Below, one piece after another: positions 42,441 through 53,630 of a stretch of 64,000 bases of DNA. Under the pieces are notes generated by a model. It had not been told where the DNA came from. It saw only the letters and a list, made by a program, of their open reading frames with translations, and searched no databases. The stretch is from Actinokineospora diospyrosa (GTDB lineage: Bacteria > Actinomycetota > Actinomycetes > Mycobacteriales > Pseudonocardiaceae). The stretch is taken from NCBI RefSeq assembly GCF_024171925.1, contig NZ_JAMTCO010000002.1:275041-339040 (forward strand). Direction: 5' to 3'. Made by a program: the position numbers and the translations under genes. Each line of letters opens with the position of its first letter. The stretch's first letter is position 1.

Positions 42441-43583
42441 GTGTCCACGCCGCAGTATTGGCGGGTGAGCACAGTCCAGGTCGGCCTCGGCACCATCGCG
42501 CGCGAGTGGGGGCGCATCGGGTGCGTCGGGTTCGGCGGGCCACCCGCGCACATCGCCCTGCTGCGGGACCTGTGCGTCACCCGGCGCGGGTGGCTGACCG
42601 ACACCGAGTTCGAGGACGGGATCGCGGTCACCAACCTGTTGCCCGGCCCGGCGTCCACCCAGCTCGCCATCCTCTGCGCGTGGCGGCTGCGCGGCGCGCT
42701 GGGCGCCATCGTCGGCGGGTTGTGCTTCATCGTCCCCGGCTTGGTGCTGATCCTCGCGCTCGCGGTCATCTTCCTCGCCGACAACGCACCGGCATGGGTG
42801 CTCGGCGCCGCGGCCGGGGCTGGGGCAGCTGTTCCCGCTGTCGCCGCGCACGCCGCCACGGGGCTCGTGCCCGGTAGCTGGAAGCGGGTGGGGACCGAGA
42901 CACCGGCTCGCGCCCGGTGGGTCGCCTACCTGGTCGCCGGTGGGATCGCCGCCGCAGTCACAGGGCCGTGGGTGGTGCTGGTCCTGGTCATCGCCGGGGT
43001 CATGGAGATGTCGGTGCGGGCGCCGTCTGATCGTCGACTGGCCTGGCCGCTGGTTGCCGCGCTCCCCGGCGGTGGGGGATTGGTGTGGGTCGCGGCGAAG
43101 GTCGGCGCGCTCTCTTACGGCGGTGGGTTTGTAATCATCCCGCTGATGCGACAGGACGCCGTGCACACCTACGGCTGGATGACCGACTCGCAGTTCCTTA
43201 ACGCTGTCGCGCTCGGGCAGATCACCCCGGGACCGGTAGTGCAGACAGTCGCTGTGGTCGGCTACGCGGCCGCCGGGATCGCGGGTGGGCTCCTCGCAGC
43301 GGCGGTCGCGTTCGCGCCGTCGTTCGTGTTCGTGATCGTAGGCGGGCCGCGGTTGGAACGCTTGCGCGACAACGACCGCGCGCAAGCGTTCCTCACCGGC
43401 GCGGGTGCCGCCGCCATCGGTGCCATCGCGGGCGCGGTCGTCCCGCTCGCTTGGTCGCTGCACCAGTGGTGGCAGTTCGCGCTGCTCGCCGTCGCGGTGG
43501 TCTGGCTGCTCGTGCTGCGCGGGGGAGTGGTGACCACGCTCGTGGGGGCGGGTGTCGTGGGCGGGTTGATCAGCCTTCTGTGA
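42441..43583 (+). CDS. chrA: Chromate transporter (CHR family)
   Basis: 380 aa, GTG start; a second GTG at 42465 is possible. Two homologous CHR halves with about ten membrane helices. The first half carries GCVGFGGPPAHIALLRD and NLLPGPASTQLAI; the second carries VGALSYGGGFVIIPLMRQD and GQITPGPVVQTVAVVGY. The family exports chromate. Its stop overlaps the 3' end of the convergent TetR gene by 14 bp. No ChrB regulator is present. Confidence 0.9.
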   Translation: MSTPQYWRVSTVQVGLGTIAREWGRIGCVGFGGPPAHIALLRDLCVTRRGWLTDTEFEDGIAVTNLLPGPASTQLAILCAWRLRGALGAIVGGLCFIVPGLVLILALAVIFLADNAPAWVLGAAAGAGAAVPAVAAHAATGLVPGSWKRVGTETPARARWVAYLVAGGIAAAVTGPWVVLVLVIAGVMEMSVRAPSDRRLAWPLVAALPGGGGLVWVAAKVGALSYGGGFVIIPLMRQDAVHTYGWMTDSQFLNAVALGQITPGPVVQTVAVVGYAAAGIAGGLLAAAVAFAPSFVFVIVGGPRLERLRDNDRAQAFLTGAGAAAIGAIAGAVVPLAWSLHQWWQFALLAVAVVWLLVLRGGVVTTLVGAGVVGGLISLL

Positions 43584-44349
43584 GGCGGGTGGCCTCGACC
43601 CCGGCCAGCAGCAGTTCGAGGCCGACCTCGAAGCTGGCGCGGGCCTCGTGCTCCATGTACGGCACGGTCTCGTTGGGCGTGCTGTCCTTGTTGGTCTCCA
43701 ACCAGGTCAGCAGCGGGTACCTGGCACCGAAGTCCGGGGCGACCTCGACCAGTTCCGCGGACCTGGCGTACCACCAGTCGTCGTCGGACTGGCCGGTCTC
43801 GCGCGCGGCCCGGCGCGAGTCGGTGACCATCCTGGCCGCCCCCTGGACCAGGTGGTTCAGCTGGCTCACCACCCCGCGCAGCACCGGCGCGGACAGCCCG
43901 GCGGGTTCCAGCGCGCGCAGCAGCCGCTCGGCCGAGTCCAGTTCGTTGGGGCCGAGCACGGGCCGGGCCATCGACACCTGGAGCACCCACGGGTGGCGCA
44001 GGTAGAACGCCCAGAGCTCCTCGGCCCACGCCCGCACCCCGGCCCGCCAGTCCGCGGCCGGACCGACGCCCAGCTCACCGTGGACGTGGTCGTACATCAG
44101 GTCCAGCAGCTCGCTCTTGTCGGCGACGTAGGTGTAGAGCGCCATCGCGGTGCGCCCGAGCCGCTCACCGACCGCGCGCATCGACAGCCCGGCCATGCCC
44201 TCGGCGTCGGCCACCGCCACCGCGGCCTCGACGATCACGTCCACGCTCAGCGTCGGCCGGGGCCCGGGGCGCACCTCGGCCGCGGCGGCGGCGCGCCAGA
44301 GCATGGCCATCGTGCGCCGCGGGTCGCCCTGTGCGGCGAAAACCACCAC
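43570..44349 (-). CDS. TetR family repressor
   Basis: 259 aa from the GTG at 44349, chosen because AAGGAG lies six bases upstream; an ATG two codons earlier abuts that sequence. HTH near residues 35-75 (AVADAEGMAGLSMRAVGERLGRTAMALYTYV), with a C-terminal TetR_C-type ligand domain. It is divergent from a class II UvrA gene with a clear operator between them, so it should repress that gene. The 3' end overlaps chrA. Confidence 0.87.
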   Translation of the reverse strand: MVVFAAQGDPRRTMAMLWRAAAAAEVRPGPRPTLSVDVIVEAAVAVADAEGMAGLSMRAVGERLGRTAMALYTYVADKSELLDLMYDHVHGELGVGPAADWRAGVRAWAEELWAFYLRHPWVLQVSMARPVLGPNELDSAERLLRALEPAGLSAPVLRGVVSQLNHLVQGAARMVTDSRRAARETGQSDDDWWYARSAELVEVAPDFGARYPLLTWLETNKDSTPNETVPYMEHEARASFEVGLELLLAGVEATRLTEG

Positions 44350-44366
44350 GCTCATCTCCTTATGGC

Positions 44367-44395
44367 GTAAAGTGACCGGGCCGAGGTCAGTTTAC
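44367..44395. promoter_or_regulatory. Probable TetR operator
   Basis: GTAAAGTGACC (44367-44377) and GGTCAGTTTAC (44385-44395) are inverted copies (10 of 11) around a 7-base spacer, with outer CCTTA/TAAGG symmetry at 44358-44362 and 44400-44404. It lies between the divergent TetR and UvrA-like genes. Confidence 0.7.
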
Positions 44396-44413
44396 CCTGT
44401 AAGGAATCAACAC

Positions 44414-46699
<2,286 letters not shown>

Positions 46700-46762
46700 C
46701 GGCGGCTTTGTGACAGCCCGCACCTGACCAGGTACTTACTGCGTAACATCACGGGCAGGGTC

Positions 46763-47818
46763 GTGGGCGAGGAGGCGCGCGTGGACGGCATCGGCATCTC
46801 CGTGACGCTCGACGGCGGCCACTTGTGGGTCACACCGACCAACGCGGTCGGCAGGCTCGCCTTGGGCGGTGGCCCGCTGACGGTCGACTTGCGCGAGATC
46901 GCGACGGTCACCGTGCACGACGCCGGGCCGCTGCGCAACGGCAGGCTGGACTTACGCCTGCGGGATGGCCGTAGTTACCAGCTCGCCTTCACCCGCGCTC
47001 ACCAAGACGACTTCGCTCGCCTGCAAGGCATCCTCGCCGCGCGGCGAGGTCCACAGGTACCGCTGCCTCGTGCTGCGGACCTCGCGACCCCGCTGCGCGG
47101 ACGGGGGGTGTTCTGCCAGGCGGTCGTGGAGGAAACCGCCGTGGTGCGCGCGTTATCCGGTCCAGCGCCTATAGGGGAGCGGGTGACCCAGGCGGAGTTG
47201 CGGTTGCGTGAGGGCTCGGTGCAGGTGCTTGTCGAGGGTTACGCCGTGGGAGTGTTGCCAGAGGATGCCGCCCGCGCGTACCGAGCGCCGCTAGAGCGGG
47301 TGGGCGGGTCTGGTCGATGTCGTGTTCGGTTGTGGTGGACTCGGGAGCACACCGAGTTCGCTTGCGCGGTCGCGCTGGACCTCGCCGAGCCGGAATTCGC
47401 CGTCCCGCTCAACTCGATCGACCCGCTGGAGCTCTACATCCCGCCGGGTCGGTCCTTCCAGCTGACCAACGAGAACGACCACCTCGACGCGCTCGTGCCG
47501 CTGATGGACCGGGCCTACCTGCCGGGTAAGGCGCTGGTGCTGGCCAGCCTGCACCTGGTCGAACGCGCCGGGCCCCGGTCGACCAGTGTGGTCGTGGCGC
47601 TGAGGGTGGACGGGCAGGAGATCGGGGAACTCGGGCGGCAGACCTCGGGGCGGTTCCGGTCGCTGGTCGGGCCGCTGGAGGAAGCCGGGGTGCCGTGCTT
47701 CGCCGACGTGGCGCTGGTGGGCAACGCCATCGCCGTCGAGGGCCGGGTCCTGCTCACCCCGCCGGAGGAGCTGCCGGACGAGTTCATCCAGCGTGTCCGG
47801 GGCCTTCTCCGAGCCTGA
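46763..47818 (+). CDS. DUF4429 domain protein
   Basis: 351 aa, GTG start. The N-terminal DUF4429 repeat (about residues 8-90) has [34 protein letters not shown] follows. The rest contains a strand-rich domain around [20 protein letters not shown]. Cytosolic; no known function. The 3' end overlaps the convergent peptidase gene by 35 bp. Confidence 0.75.
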   Translation: MGEEARVDGIGISVTLDGGHLWVTPTNAVGRLALGGGPLTVDLREIATVTVHDAGPLRNGRLDLRLRDGRSYQLAFTRAHQDDFARLQGILAARRGPQVPLPRAADLATPLRGRGVFCQAVVEETAVVRALSGPAPIGERVTQAELRLREGSVQVLVEGYAVGVLPEDAARAYRAPLERVGGSGRCRVRLWWTREHTEFACAVALDLAEPEFAVPLNSIDPLELYIPPGRSFQLTNENDHLDALVPLMDRAYLPGKALVLASLHLVERAGPRSTSVVVALRVDGQEIGELGRQTSGRFRSLVGPLEEAGVPCFADVALVGNAIAVEGRVLLTPPEELPDEFIQRVRGLLRA

Positions 47819-49043
47819 GCATCGAGATCAGCCGGTCCAGCACCGCGCCGTCGCTGACCCGCAGCCCGTCGTGCTCGTACTCGGCGGTCAGCCACGGCCG
47901 CGCCCCGGCGATCGTGCGCGCGGTCTCCAGCGACAGCTCCCGGGCCACGTACATGTCGTCGTGGTAGACCGCCGCCGCGACCGGGACCTCGTTGGCCCGC
48001 AACCGGTCGACGTCGTAGAGCTCGGGCCAGGTCCGCTCGTGGGCCAGCAGGTGCGCGGTCTCCCGGAACGGGGCGAGCGCGGGGTCGGTGTCGAACAGGG
48101 CCGGGTAGACCATCTCGCCGGTGAACAGCAGCGGGTCGTCCTTGTCGAACTCGGGGAACTCACTGCGGACCCGCTGAGCGGACCACCCGGTGGCGCCTTC
48201 TCCCCGTGCGTAAGAGGCCTCGTGCAGCAGGAAGTACAAGGGAGCGCTGGAAGCCCAGGACAGCTCACGCTCGACGTCAGCCAAGAACGCGTCCGCGAGG
48301 TGGGTGCCGTCGAAGGGGGCTTCAAGCAGGTAGTGCAAGCGGGTGCTGCCGGTCGCTGAGCCCAGCAGGTTTCCCAGGGCCTGAAACGCTTCCACAGTGA
48401 GTGGGCGGCCGTTGGGGAGGTGGACTGCGTTGTCCTTGAGGAACCGGGCGACGTTGTGCGCGCGTTCGATGTCTTGTGGGTAGCGCTCGTAGTGTGCGGC
48501 GTTCTTGCCGACGACTGTCCTATAGAGGAGTCGGTAGACATCGTCCGCTGTGGACTCTAGGCCGGGGAGGCCACCCGTGATGAAGACCTCGCTGAGCCCG
48601 TGCGGCGCGAAAGACAGGTAGGTGACGGCGCAGTAACCGCCAAAGCTCTGGCCAAGGAGCGTCCACTTGTCACTGGTCATCTGCTGCCGGATGAGCTCCG
48701 CGTCGCGCACGATGGAGTCGGCGCGGAAGTGCTTCAGGTAGTCGGCCTGCTGCTGCGGAGTTCCTTGCTTGGCAAGGGAGTGCCGGGTGACCGGGGTAGA
48801 CCTACCGGTGCCGCGCTGGTCTAGGAGTAGGAGGCGATAGTCGGTAAGGGCGCGGCGGAGCCAGCCTTCGCCACCCAGCGGCCTTGGCGACGGGAAGCCG
48901 GGGCCGCCGTTGAGATAGAGGAGGTAAGGGAGGTCCGTTCGTCCTCTTGTGACCTCTCGCGCATAGACCTCAATGGTCTCGCCGTCCGGCTTGGCGTGGT
49001 CCAGCGGGACGCGGAAGGTGCGGTCGAGGGTGGTGATGGTCAT
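47784..49043 (-). CDS. Proline iminopeptidase-like hydrolase
   Basis: 419 aa from the ATG at 49043, overlapping the stop of the DUF4262 gene (ATGA). Alpha/beta hydrolase with the S33 peptidase features: YLNGGPGFPSPRP, LLDQRGTGRS, nucleophile GQSFGG, and a late HDDMYV/His region. S33 enzymes remove N-terminal proline or other residues from peptides. No signal peptide. It is the last gene of a likely three-gene operon with the DUF4262 and T4-beta-like genes. Confidence 0.87.
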   Translation of the reverse strand: MTITTLDRTFRVPLDHAKPDGETIEVYAREVTRGRTDLPYLLYLNGGPGFPSPRPLGGEGWLRRALTDYRLLLLDQRGTGRSTPVTRHSLAKQGTPQQQADYLKHFRADSIVRDAELIRQQMTSDKWTLLGQSFGGYCAVTYLSFAPHGLSEVFITGGLPGLESTADDVYRLLYRTVVGKNAAHYERYPQDIERAHNVARFLKDNAVHLPNGRPLTVEAFQALGNLLGSATGSTRLHYLLEAPFDGTHLADAFLADVERELSWASSAPLYFLLHEASYARGEGATGWSAQRVRSEFPEFDKDDPLLFTGEMVYPALFDTDPALAPFRETAHLLAHERTWPELYDVDRLRANEVPVAAAVYHDDMYVARELSLETARTIAGARPWLTAEYEHDGLRVSDGAVLDRLISMLRLGEGPGHAG

Positions 49044-49876
49044 ACCGTGCCCGCGCTCTGCCACGCGGCGATGCTGGCCTCCAGGTGCTCGGGTCCGCGC
49101 TCAGCGGGCGTCCAGATGCCTTCGTGGACCACGACCGCGGCGTCATCCGGCAGGTCTGCCGCCTTATAGAGGACCGGGTGCCGAGTCGTAATGTCACCCA
49201 AGTAGGCCAAGGCGAGGTCATCCGCGCCGTAGCCACGCTCGTCGAGGACGTCATAGAGCCCCTCGCTGCGCGCGAGCCACACCGGCGCCCTATCGCCGTC
49301 CACAATGGATTTGCTGGTCAACGCCCACACGTCCGGGCTGGTGGGGAAGGGGAACTCCGCGCCCAGCTCACCGAGCAACCGCCACGGCCCCGCCTGCTGC
49401 TCCGAAACCGGTCCCCAAGCCCACGGCTGCGACACCCGGCAATCCTCGTCCGCGTCGGCATCCCACGGCCACCGCCCGTCCCCGTCCGGCCACAGCAGCA
49501 CCGACATCGGCACCGGCTCGCGGTAGAAGTGCAGCACCGAGTCGAGCAACCCCCCGAACCACGACTCGTGCACCGGCCGCAACCGGGTCACCGCCCCGTC
49601 GACCACCCCACCGAACTCCTCGTCCGGCCCCGGCCACCCCTGCGCGCGCCCCACTTCGACGAACCGGCTCAACCACCCGATCATGTCGTCGGTGTCCAGC
49701 CCGAACATCACGACATCCGGCACCCCGGCGCTGTGCCACAGCCCCACGGTGTGCGCGAAGTCGAACTGCGCCCCGGTGACCTCGACAACCCCCGCCCCGT
49801 AGTCGGTGATCGCCTCGAGCATCTCGGCGAACCCCTCGTCCCGGTCCCCCACGCACAACTGGCAGCGGCATCTCAC
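49040..49876 (-). CDS. DUF4262 domain protein
   Basis: 278 aa from the GTG at 49876. N-terminal CxxC-like start RCRCQLC. The DUF4262 region reads TVGLWHSAGVPDVVMFGLDTD, typical of a family linked to immunity-like or metal-binding small proteins. Residues 100-278 are a second domain of unknown type, rich in Trp and Asp. The frame is open upstream to 50488 but that part is antisense or overlapping and rejected. Confidence 0.75.
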   Translation of the reverse strand: MRCRCQLCVGDRDEGFAEMLEAITDYGAGVVEVTGAQFDFAHTVGLWHSAGVPDVVMFGLDTDDMIGWLSRFVEVGRAQGWPGPDEEFGGVVDGAVTRLRPVHESWFGGLLDSVLHFYREPVPMSVLLWPDGDGRWPWDADADEDCRVSQPWAWGPVSEQQAGPWRLLGELGAEFPFPTSPDVWALTSKSIVDGDRAPVWLARSEGLYDVLDERGYGADDLALAYLGDITTRHPVLYKAADLPDDAAVVVHEGIWTPAERGPEHLEASIAAWQSAGTV

Positions 49877-49931
49877 GTCCGGACTGTACCGACCCGCCAC
49901 CGCCCCCCGTGATCGTTCCCGGTTGCCACGG

Positions 49932-50960
49932 TCACAGCCGACCACCCGCCACGTGCGCGAGGTGGTGCGAGGTCGCCATGGCGACCCACCGCGGCACCGC
50001 GCCCGCCGCGCGCCCCTGCCCGCACTCGCGCAACTCCCGATCACCCCACGAGAACTCCGCCCCGGCGAAGTCCTGGCGGGCGAGCAACTCCTCGGCGAGC
50101 TCACCGAACGCCTCCGCCGCCGCGCCCGCCGTGTCCGACCGCGGCTTCCGGCGGAGGCTGACCGTGCGGCGCTCGACGGTGTAATGCAGGAAGGGAAAGG
50201 GATTCCGGCCGTGCGAAGCGCCCACCGCGGGCGGGTTGGGGTGGACCACCCCGTAGTCCCCGTAGCGGACGTCGACCTCCGCGCTGACCCGTTCCCACAG
50301 CTCGACCTCGGCGCGGTCGCGCACGCTCGTGGCGTAGTCGGTCCGCTTGGCCGGGATCGACCCGGCCAGCAGCGTGGTCGAGACCTGCCCCACCTCCAGC
50401 GCCGACACCAGGTCGACCACCCGCTCGGCCCGCACCGGCCGCGCGGCGTCCACGAACCCGACGTCCAGCACGACGTGCACCGCCCCACCGACCGCGGCCA
50501 CCACCCGCCGCACCCGATCGCGGATGTGACCCGGCGGCCGGTCGAGGCCCCGCACCCGCACGGCCACCTCGCGGTCCCGGCGCCCGCGCAGCAGCGCCAC
50601 CCCGCGCAGGTCCCGTTCGCTGGGGGAGTCCGACAGCACCGGGACCAGGCACGGCACGTCCGGGGCCAACAGCCCCAACTCAGCCTCGATCAGCTCGTCC
50701 AGCAACACCAGCGGACCGCCGGGGTGGCGCGCCACCGAGTTCCCGGCCCCCAACAACCGGGCGTCGACCCACGGCGGCCGCCCCCGCTCGACCATGAGCG
50801 TCCCGGCCTTGACCAGCATCGGCAGCACCCGCCCGCCCTCGGCGGACAACGAGTCGAGCAACTCCACCACCGCGGTCGGCCCGTTCTCGCGCCCCCAATC
50901 CTCCCGCCCCGCGGCCTCCAGCTCGCCCGCCTTGGTCCGCAGCACGACCACAGCCCCCAT
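49932..50960 (-). CDS. Beta family protein (T4 beta-like)
   Basis: 342 aa from the ATG at 50960, with GGGGAGG upstream. Features of the phage T4 beta-protein family: LVLLDELIEAELGLL, VHVVLDVGFVD, VRYGDYGVVHPNPP, and FPFLHYTVERRTVSLRRK. The family occurs in phages and in bacterial islands with unknown role. It starts the minus-strand operon that continues with the DUF4262 and peptidase genes. Confidence 0.75.
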   Translation of the reverse strand: MGAVVVLRTKAGELEAAGREDWGRENGPTAVVELLDSLSAEGGRVLPMLVKAGTLMVERGRPPWVDARLLGAGNSVARHPGGPLVLLDELIEAELGLLAPDVPCLVPVLSDSPSERDLRGVALLRGRRDREVAVRVRGLDRPPGHIRDRVRRVVAAVGGAVHVVLDVGFVDAARPVRAERVVDLVSALEVGQVSTTLLAGSIPAKRTDYATSVRDRAEVELWERVSAEVDVRYGDYGVVHPNPPAVGASHGRNPFPFLHYTVERRTVSLRRKPRSDTAGAAAEAFGELAEELLARQDFAGAEFSWGDRELRECGQGRAAGAVPRWVAMATSHHLAHVAGGRL

Positions 50961-51059
50961 GAGCACGCCTCCCCGCCGGTAGGCCTTACTTCGATCATGG
51001 GCAGCGGCTCTTGCTGTGGCGCCCGCCAGACGAGTGAAGGTGTGCTTAAGGTGGTCAGC

Positions 51060-51860
51060 GTGAGCCAGGCGTCGCTCTATGCGGGGAGTGCTGAGTACTA
51101 CACGCGAGGCCGAATGCCGTACCCGCAAGCCGTTGTCGAAGTGCTCGCAGCAGAGGCTGGCTATGGCCGAGTTCTCGACGTTGGTTGCGGACCGGGGTCG
51201 TTGAGCCTGCCACTGGCCCGGTTGTGCGAAGAGGTCGTGGGGATCGATGCCGATCGGGGGATGGTCGACCAAGCCGCCCTTGCCTCGGATGGGCTGACCA
51301 ACACCCGCTGGCTGCACCTGCGCGCCGAAGACCTGCCCGCCGGTCTAGGTGCGTTCCGGCTCGTGACATTCGCCCAGTCGTTTCACTGGATGGACCGGCC
51401 GAGAGTTGCCCAGGCGGTGCACGGGATGCTGGCGGCCGGGGGAGTATGCGCCCACATCCACGCCACCACCCACCAAGGCATCGAGACGGACGCCGAGCTA
51501 CCCCACCCACAGCCGCCACACGCTGCAATCGCTGAGCTGGTGCGTAAGTACCTCGGCCCAGTCCGCCGCGCAGGCAACAAACTCCTCCCCAACGGCACAG
51601 CGTCCGGTGAGGATGAGATCTACCGGGCTGCCGGTTTCACCAAGTCCCGCCGCGTAGAGATCCCCGGCATCCTCATGACCCGCACGGCGGACGACGTAGT
51701 CGCAGCCGTGTTCTCCCTCTCTAGCTCAACCCCACACCTGTTAGGCACCAACCAAGCCGCCTTCGAGGCCGACCTACGCCACCTACTAGAGAACACCAGC
51801 CCAACCGGCACCTTCAGCGAACTAACCCACAAGACCGTCATCGACCTCTGGCGGCCGTGA
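51060..51860 (+). CDS. SAM-dependent methyltransferase
   Basis: 266 aa from the GTG at 51060; a GTG at 51051 is an alternative. Class I methyltransferase fold: motif I RVLDVGCGPGSLSLPLA (about residues 38-54), motif II VGIDADRGMVDQA, and LVTFAQSFHWMD. The substrate is unknown. The last ~90 codons use many A/T third positions (e.g. CTA, GTA), unlike neighbouring genes. It overlaps the convergent GIY-YIG gene by 39 bp. Confidence 0.85.
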   Translation: MSQASLYAGSAEYYTRGRMPYPQAVVEVLAAEAGYGRVLDVGCGPGSLSLPLARLCEEVVGIDADRGMVDQAALASDGLTNTRWLHLRAEDLPAGLGAFRLVTFAQSFHWMDRPRVAQAVHGMLAAGGVCAHIHATTHQGIETDAELPHPQPPHAAIAELVRKYLGPVRRAGNKLLPNGTASGEDEIYRAAGFTKSRRVEIPGILMTRTADDVVAAVFSLSSSTPHLLGTNQAAFEADLRHLLENTSPTGTFSELTHKTVIDLWRP

Positions 51861-52763
51861 GCTCTCATCCACGGAATGCTGCTGGTTCTCCTTCAACGTT
51901 CTACCGCGAGCGTCTTTCCACTCGGTCCGGCCGTTCTTGGCGCCCCCCGCGAGCACACTCGCGGCGCTCGAGGGACTGTCGAAGACGTAAGTCCTGGTGA
52001 GGCGGATCTGGTCATTGCCGTGGTCGACCAACACGCCCTCGCGCAGCAACTTCTCCCGAAGCGCCAAGTACCCCGACGACATCGTCTTGACGTCACGCCT
52101 TCCCACTGCGCCTTCGAACACGGTGAAGCCACGTGGGTCGTCCGCGCCCTCCGCAACGGTGAGCTGGGTCTTCAGGAAGTACTGGTTGACTGGGGGCGCC
52201 GACCTGGCTGCGGCAGGAGCGCCCACGGCCGTGCTGGAGACCGCGGGCGTCTCGAACGCGTGCACGCCGACAATGGGCAGGATCAGCAACATGTTGGCGA
52301 GAAAGGTCTCCATGTCGGCGATCTCGGGCTCGCTGAGCCACGGCACCTTGGGGGCTGTCCCGTTGTCGAGTTGCACGGAGTTGGCCTTTGCGGCCATGTC
52401 GATCAGCCGTGCTTCCAGGTAGCGGACGTGCGCCTTGTTGAGCGAGTCGTCGGTCGTGGTGAGCACGTAGGCGTTGGTCCAGAAGTCCTTGGACCGCTGG
52501 TGCGCGTCCAGCCGGATGTCGACCACATCACCCTCGCCGATGTAGAGGACATCGGTCCCTTTGCCCTCGGTGTCGGGTCCGGTCAGCAGGTAGACCCCGG
52601 TCTGCTGGAACTCCTTGCGAGACCGCGCTCGGGCGTAGTCCGCGCGGGAGAACGCGAGGCACATGCCCGTCCACTGGCTTCGCTCCACGAGCCGGATTCC
52701 CTGCGGCACGCCATCGGCGAGGAACAGGCGAATCGTGGCACCACGCGGCCCAGCTTGACTCAT
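51822..52763 (-). CDS. GIY-YIG nuclease family protein with DUF4357
   Basis: 313 aa from the ATG at 52763; an in-frame ATG at 52874 is too close to the upstream gene's end. The GIY-YIG core reads TGVYLLTGPDTEG...VLYIGEGDVVDIRL (about residues 55-90), with catalytic-type Arg and a Glu in VRYLEARLIDMA. The C-terminal DUF4357 region is YVFDSPSSAASVLAGGAKNG. Such proteins are often associated with restriction or genome-defence islands. Function in this cell is not established. Confidence 0.78.
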   Translation of the reverse strand: MSQAGPRGATIRLFLADGVPQGIRLVERSQWTGMCLAFSRADYARARSRKEFQQTGVYLLTGPDTEGKGTDVLYIGEGDVVDIRLDAHQRSKDFWTNAYVLTTTDDSLNKAHVRYLEARLIDMAAKANSVQLDNGTAPKVPWLSEPEIADMETFLANMLLILPIVGVHAFETPAVSSTAVGAPAAARSAPPVNQYFLKTQLTVAEGADDPRGFTVFEGAVGRRDVKTMSSGYLALREKLLREGVLVDHGNDQIRLTRTYVFDSPSSAASVLAGGAKNGRTEWKDARGRTLKENQQHSVDESSRPPEVDDGLVG

Positions 52764-52852
52764 GGCCCGATTGAACCAGGCGTGCTGCTCCCTATAGGCG
52801 GCAACAGCGGGGAGTTGGCCTGTTCGAGCGACCGAACAGACCAACCCTCTCG

Positions 52853-53527
52853 CTACCAGCCGCGCTCGCGCCATTCGGCGAGGTGTGGGCGTTGCTCACC
52901 CAAAGTCGAGTCGTCGCCGTGGCCTGGGTAGAACCAGGTGTTGTCGGGGAGGACGTCGAAGAGTCGGGTGGTTACGTCGTCTAGCAAAGAGGTGAAGGTT
53001 TCGGGGGACCACGTCTTGCCCACGCCCCCGGGGAAGAGCGAGTCGCCCGTGAAGAGGTGGGGTGTGCCGGTTGGGTCGCGGTAGAGCAGGGCGATGGAGC
53101 CTGGGGTGTGGCCGCGGAGGTGGATGACCTCCAGGTCGGCCTCACCGACCTTGATCACCTCTCCGTGCTCCACCAAGCGGTCCGGGGGGACCGGGAGGGG
53201 GTCGGCGTCCAGGGCGTGTGCGATGGTGTTGGCGCCGAACGCGCCCGCTGTGGCGCCGAGGGCTTGCCAGTGGTCGCCGTGCTGGTGGGTGGTGACGATG
53301 GTGCGCAGGGTCGGCCGGTCCTGGCCGTAGCCGATCAGGTCGGAGAGGCGCTCGGGGTCGTTCGCGGCGTCCACCAGCAGCGCCTCGCGGGTGGCCAGAC
53401 AGGTGAGCAGGTAGGCGTTGTTGTCCATCGGGCCGACCGACACCTTGGTGATGGTCAGCGCGGGGAGGGTGCGGCGGGCAGCGGCACCGCCGGGTTCGAC
53501 GTGCCCGGTGTAGTCGACGAGGTCCAC
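52853..53527 (-). CDS. MBL-fold metallo-hydrolase
   Basis: 224 aa, GTG start at 53527. Metallo-beta-lactamase fold with THQHGDHW (H-x-H-x-D-H motif), HTPGSIAL, FTGDSLFPGGVGKTW and YPGHGDDS. This pattern is typical of glyoxalase II-like or persulfide-type hydrolases. Cytosolic. The GIY-YIG gene follows after 89 bp on the same strand. Confidence 0.88.
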   Translation of the reverse strand: MDLVDYTGHVEPGGAAARRTLPALTITKVSVGPMDNNAYLLTCLATREALLVDAANDPERLSDLIGYGQDRPTLRTIVTTHQHGDHWQALGATAGAFGANTIAHALDADPLPVPPDRLVEHGEVIKVGEADLEVIHLRGHTPGSIALLYRDPTGTPHLFTGDSLFPGGVGKTWSPETFTSLLDDVTTRLFDVLPDNTWFYPGHGDDSTLGEQRPHLAEWRERGW

Positions 53528-53630
53528 GGGGGCCGACGGTACCTCCTCCAGCGGACCCCGGTCCCGCCCCTTATCCTGTTACCAGAGCGTGACCTGAAAC
53601 TCGCCCCCTGTCGCCGACACCTGTGAGCTC

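Noticed and set aside
52764-52874. Longer N-terminus of the GIY-YIG protein
   Set aside because: It would overlap the end of the metallo-hydrolase gene and the added residues do not resemble the family.
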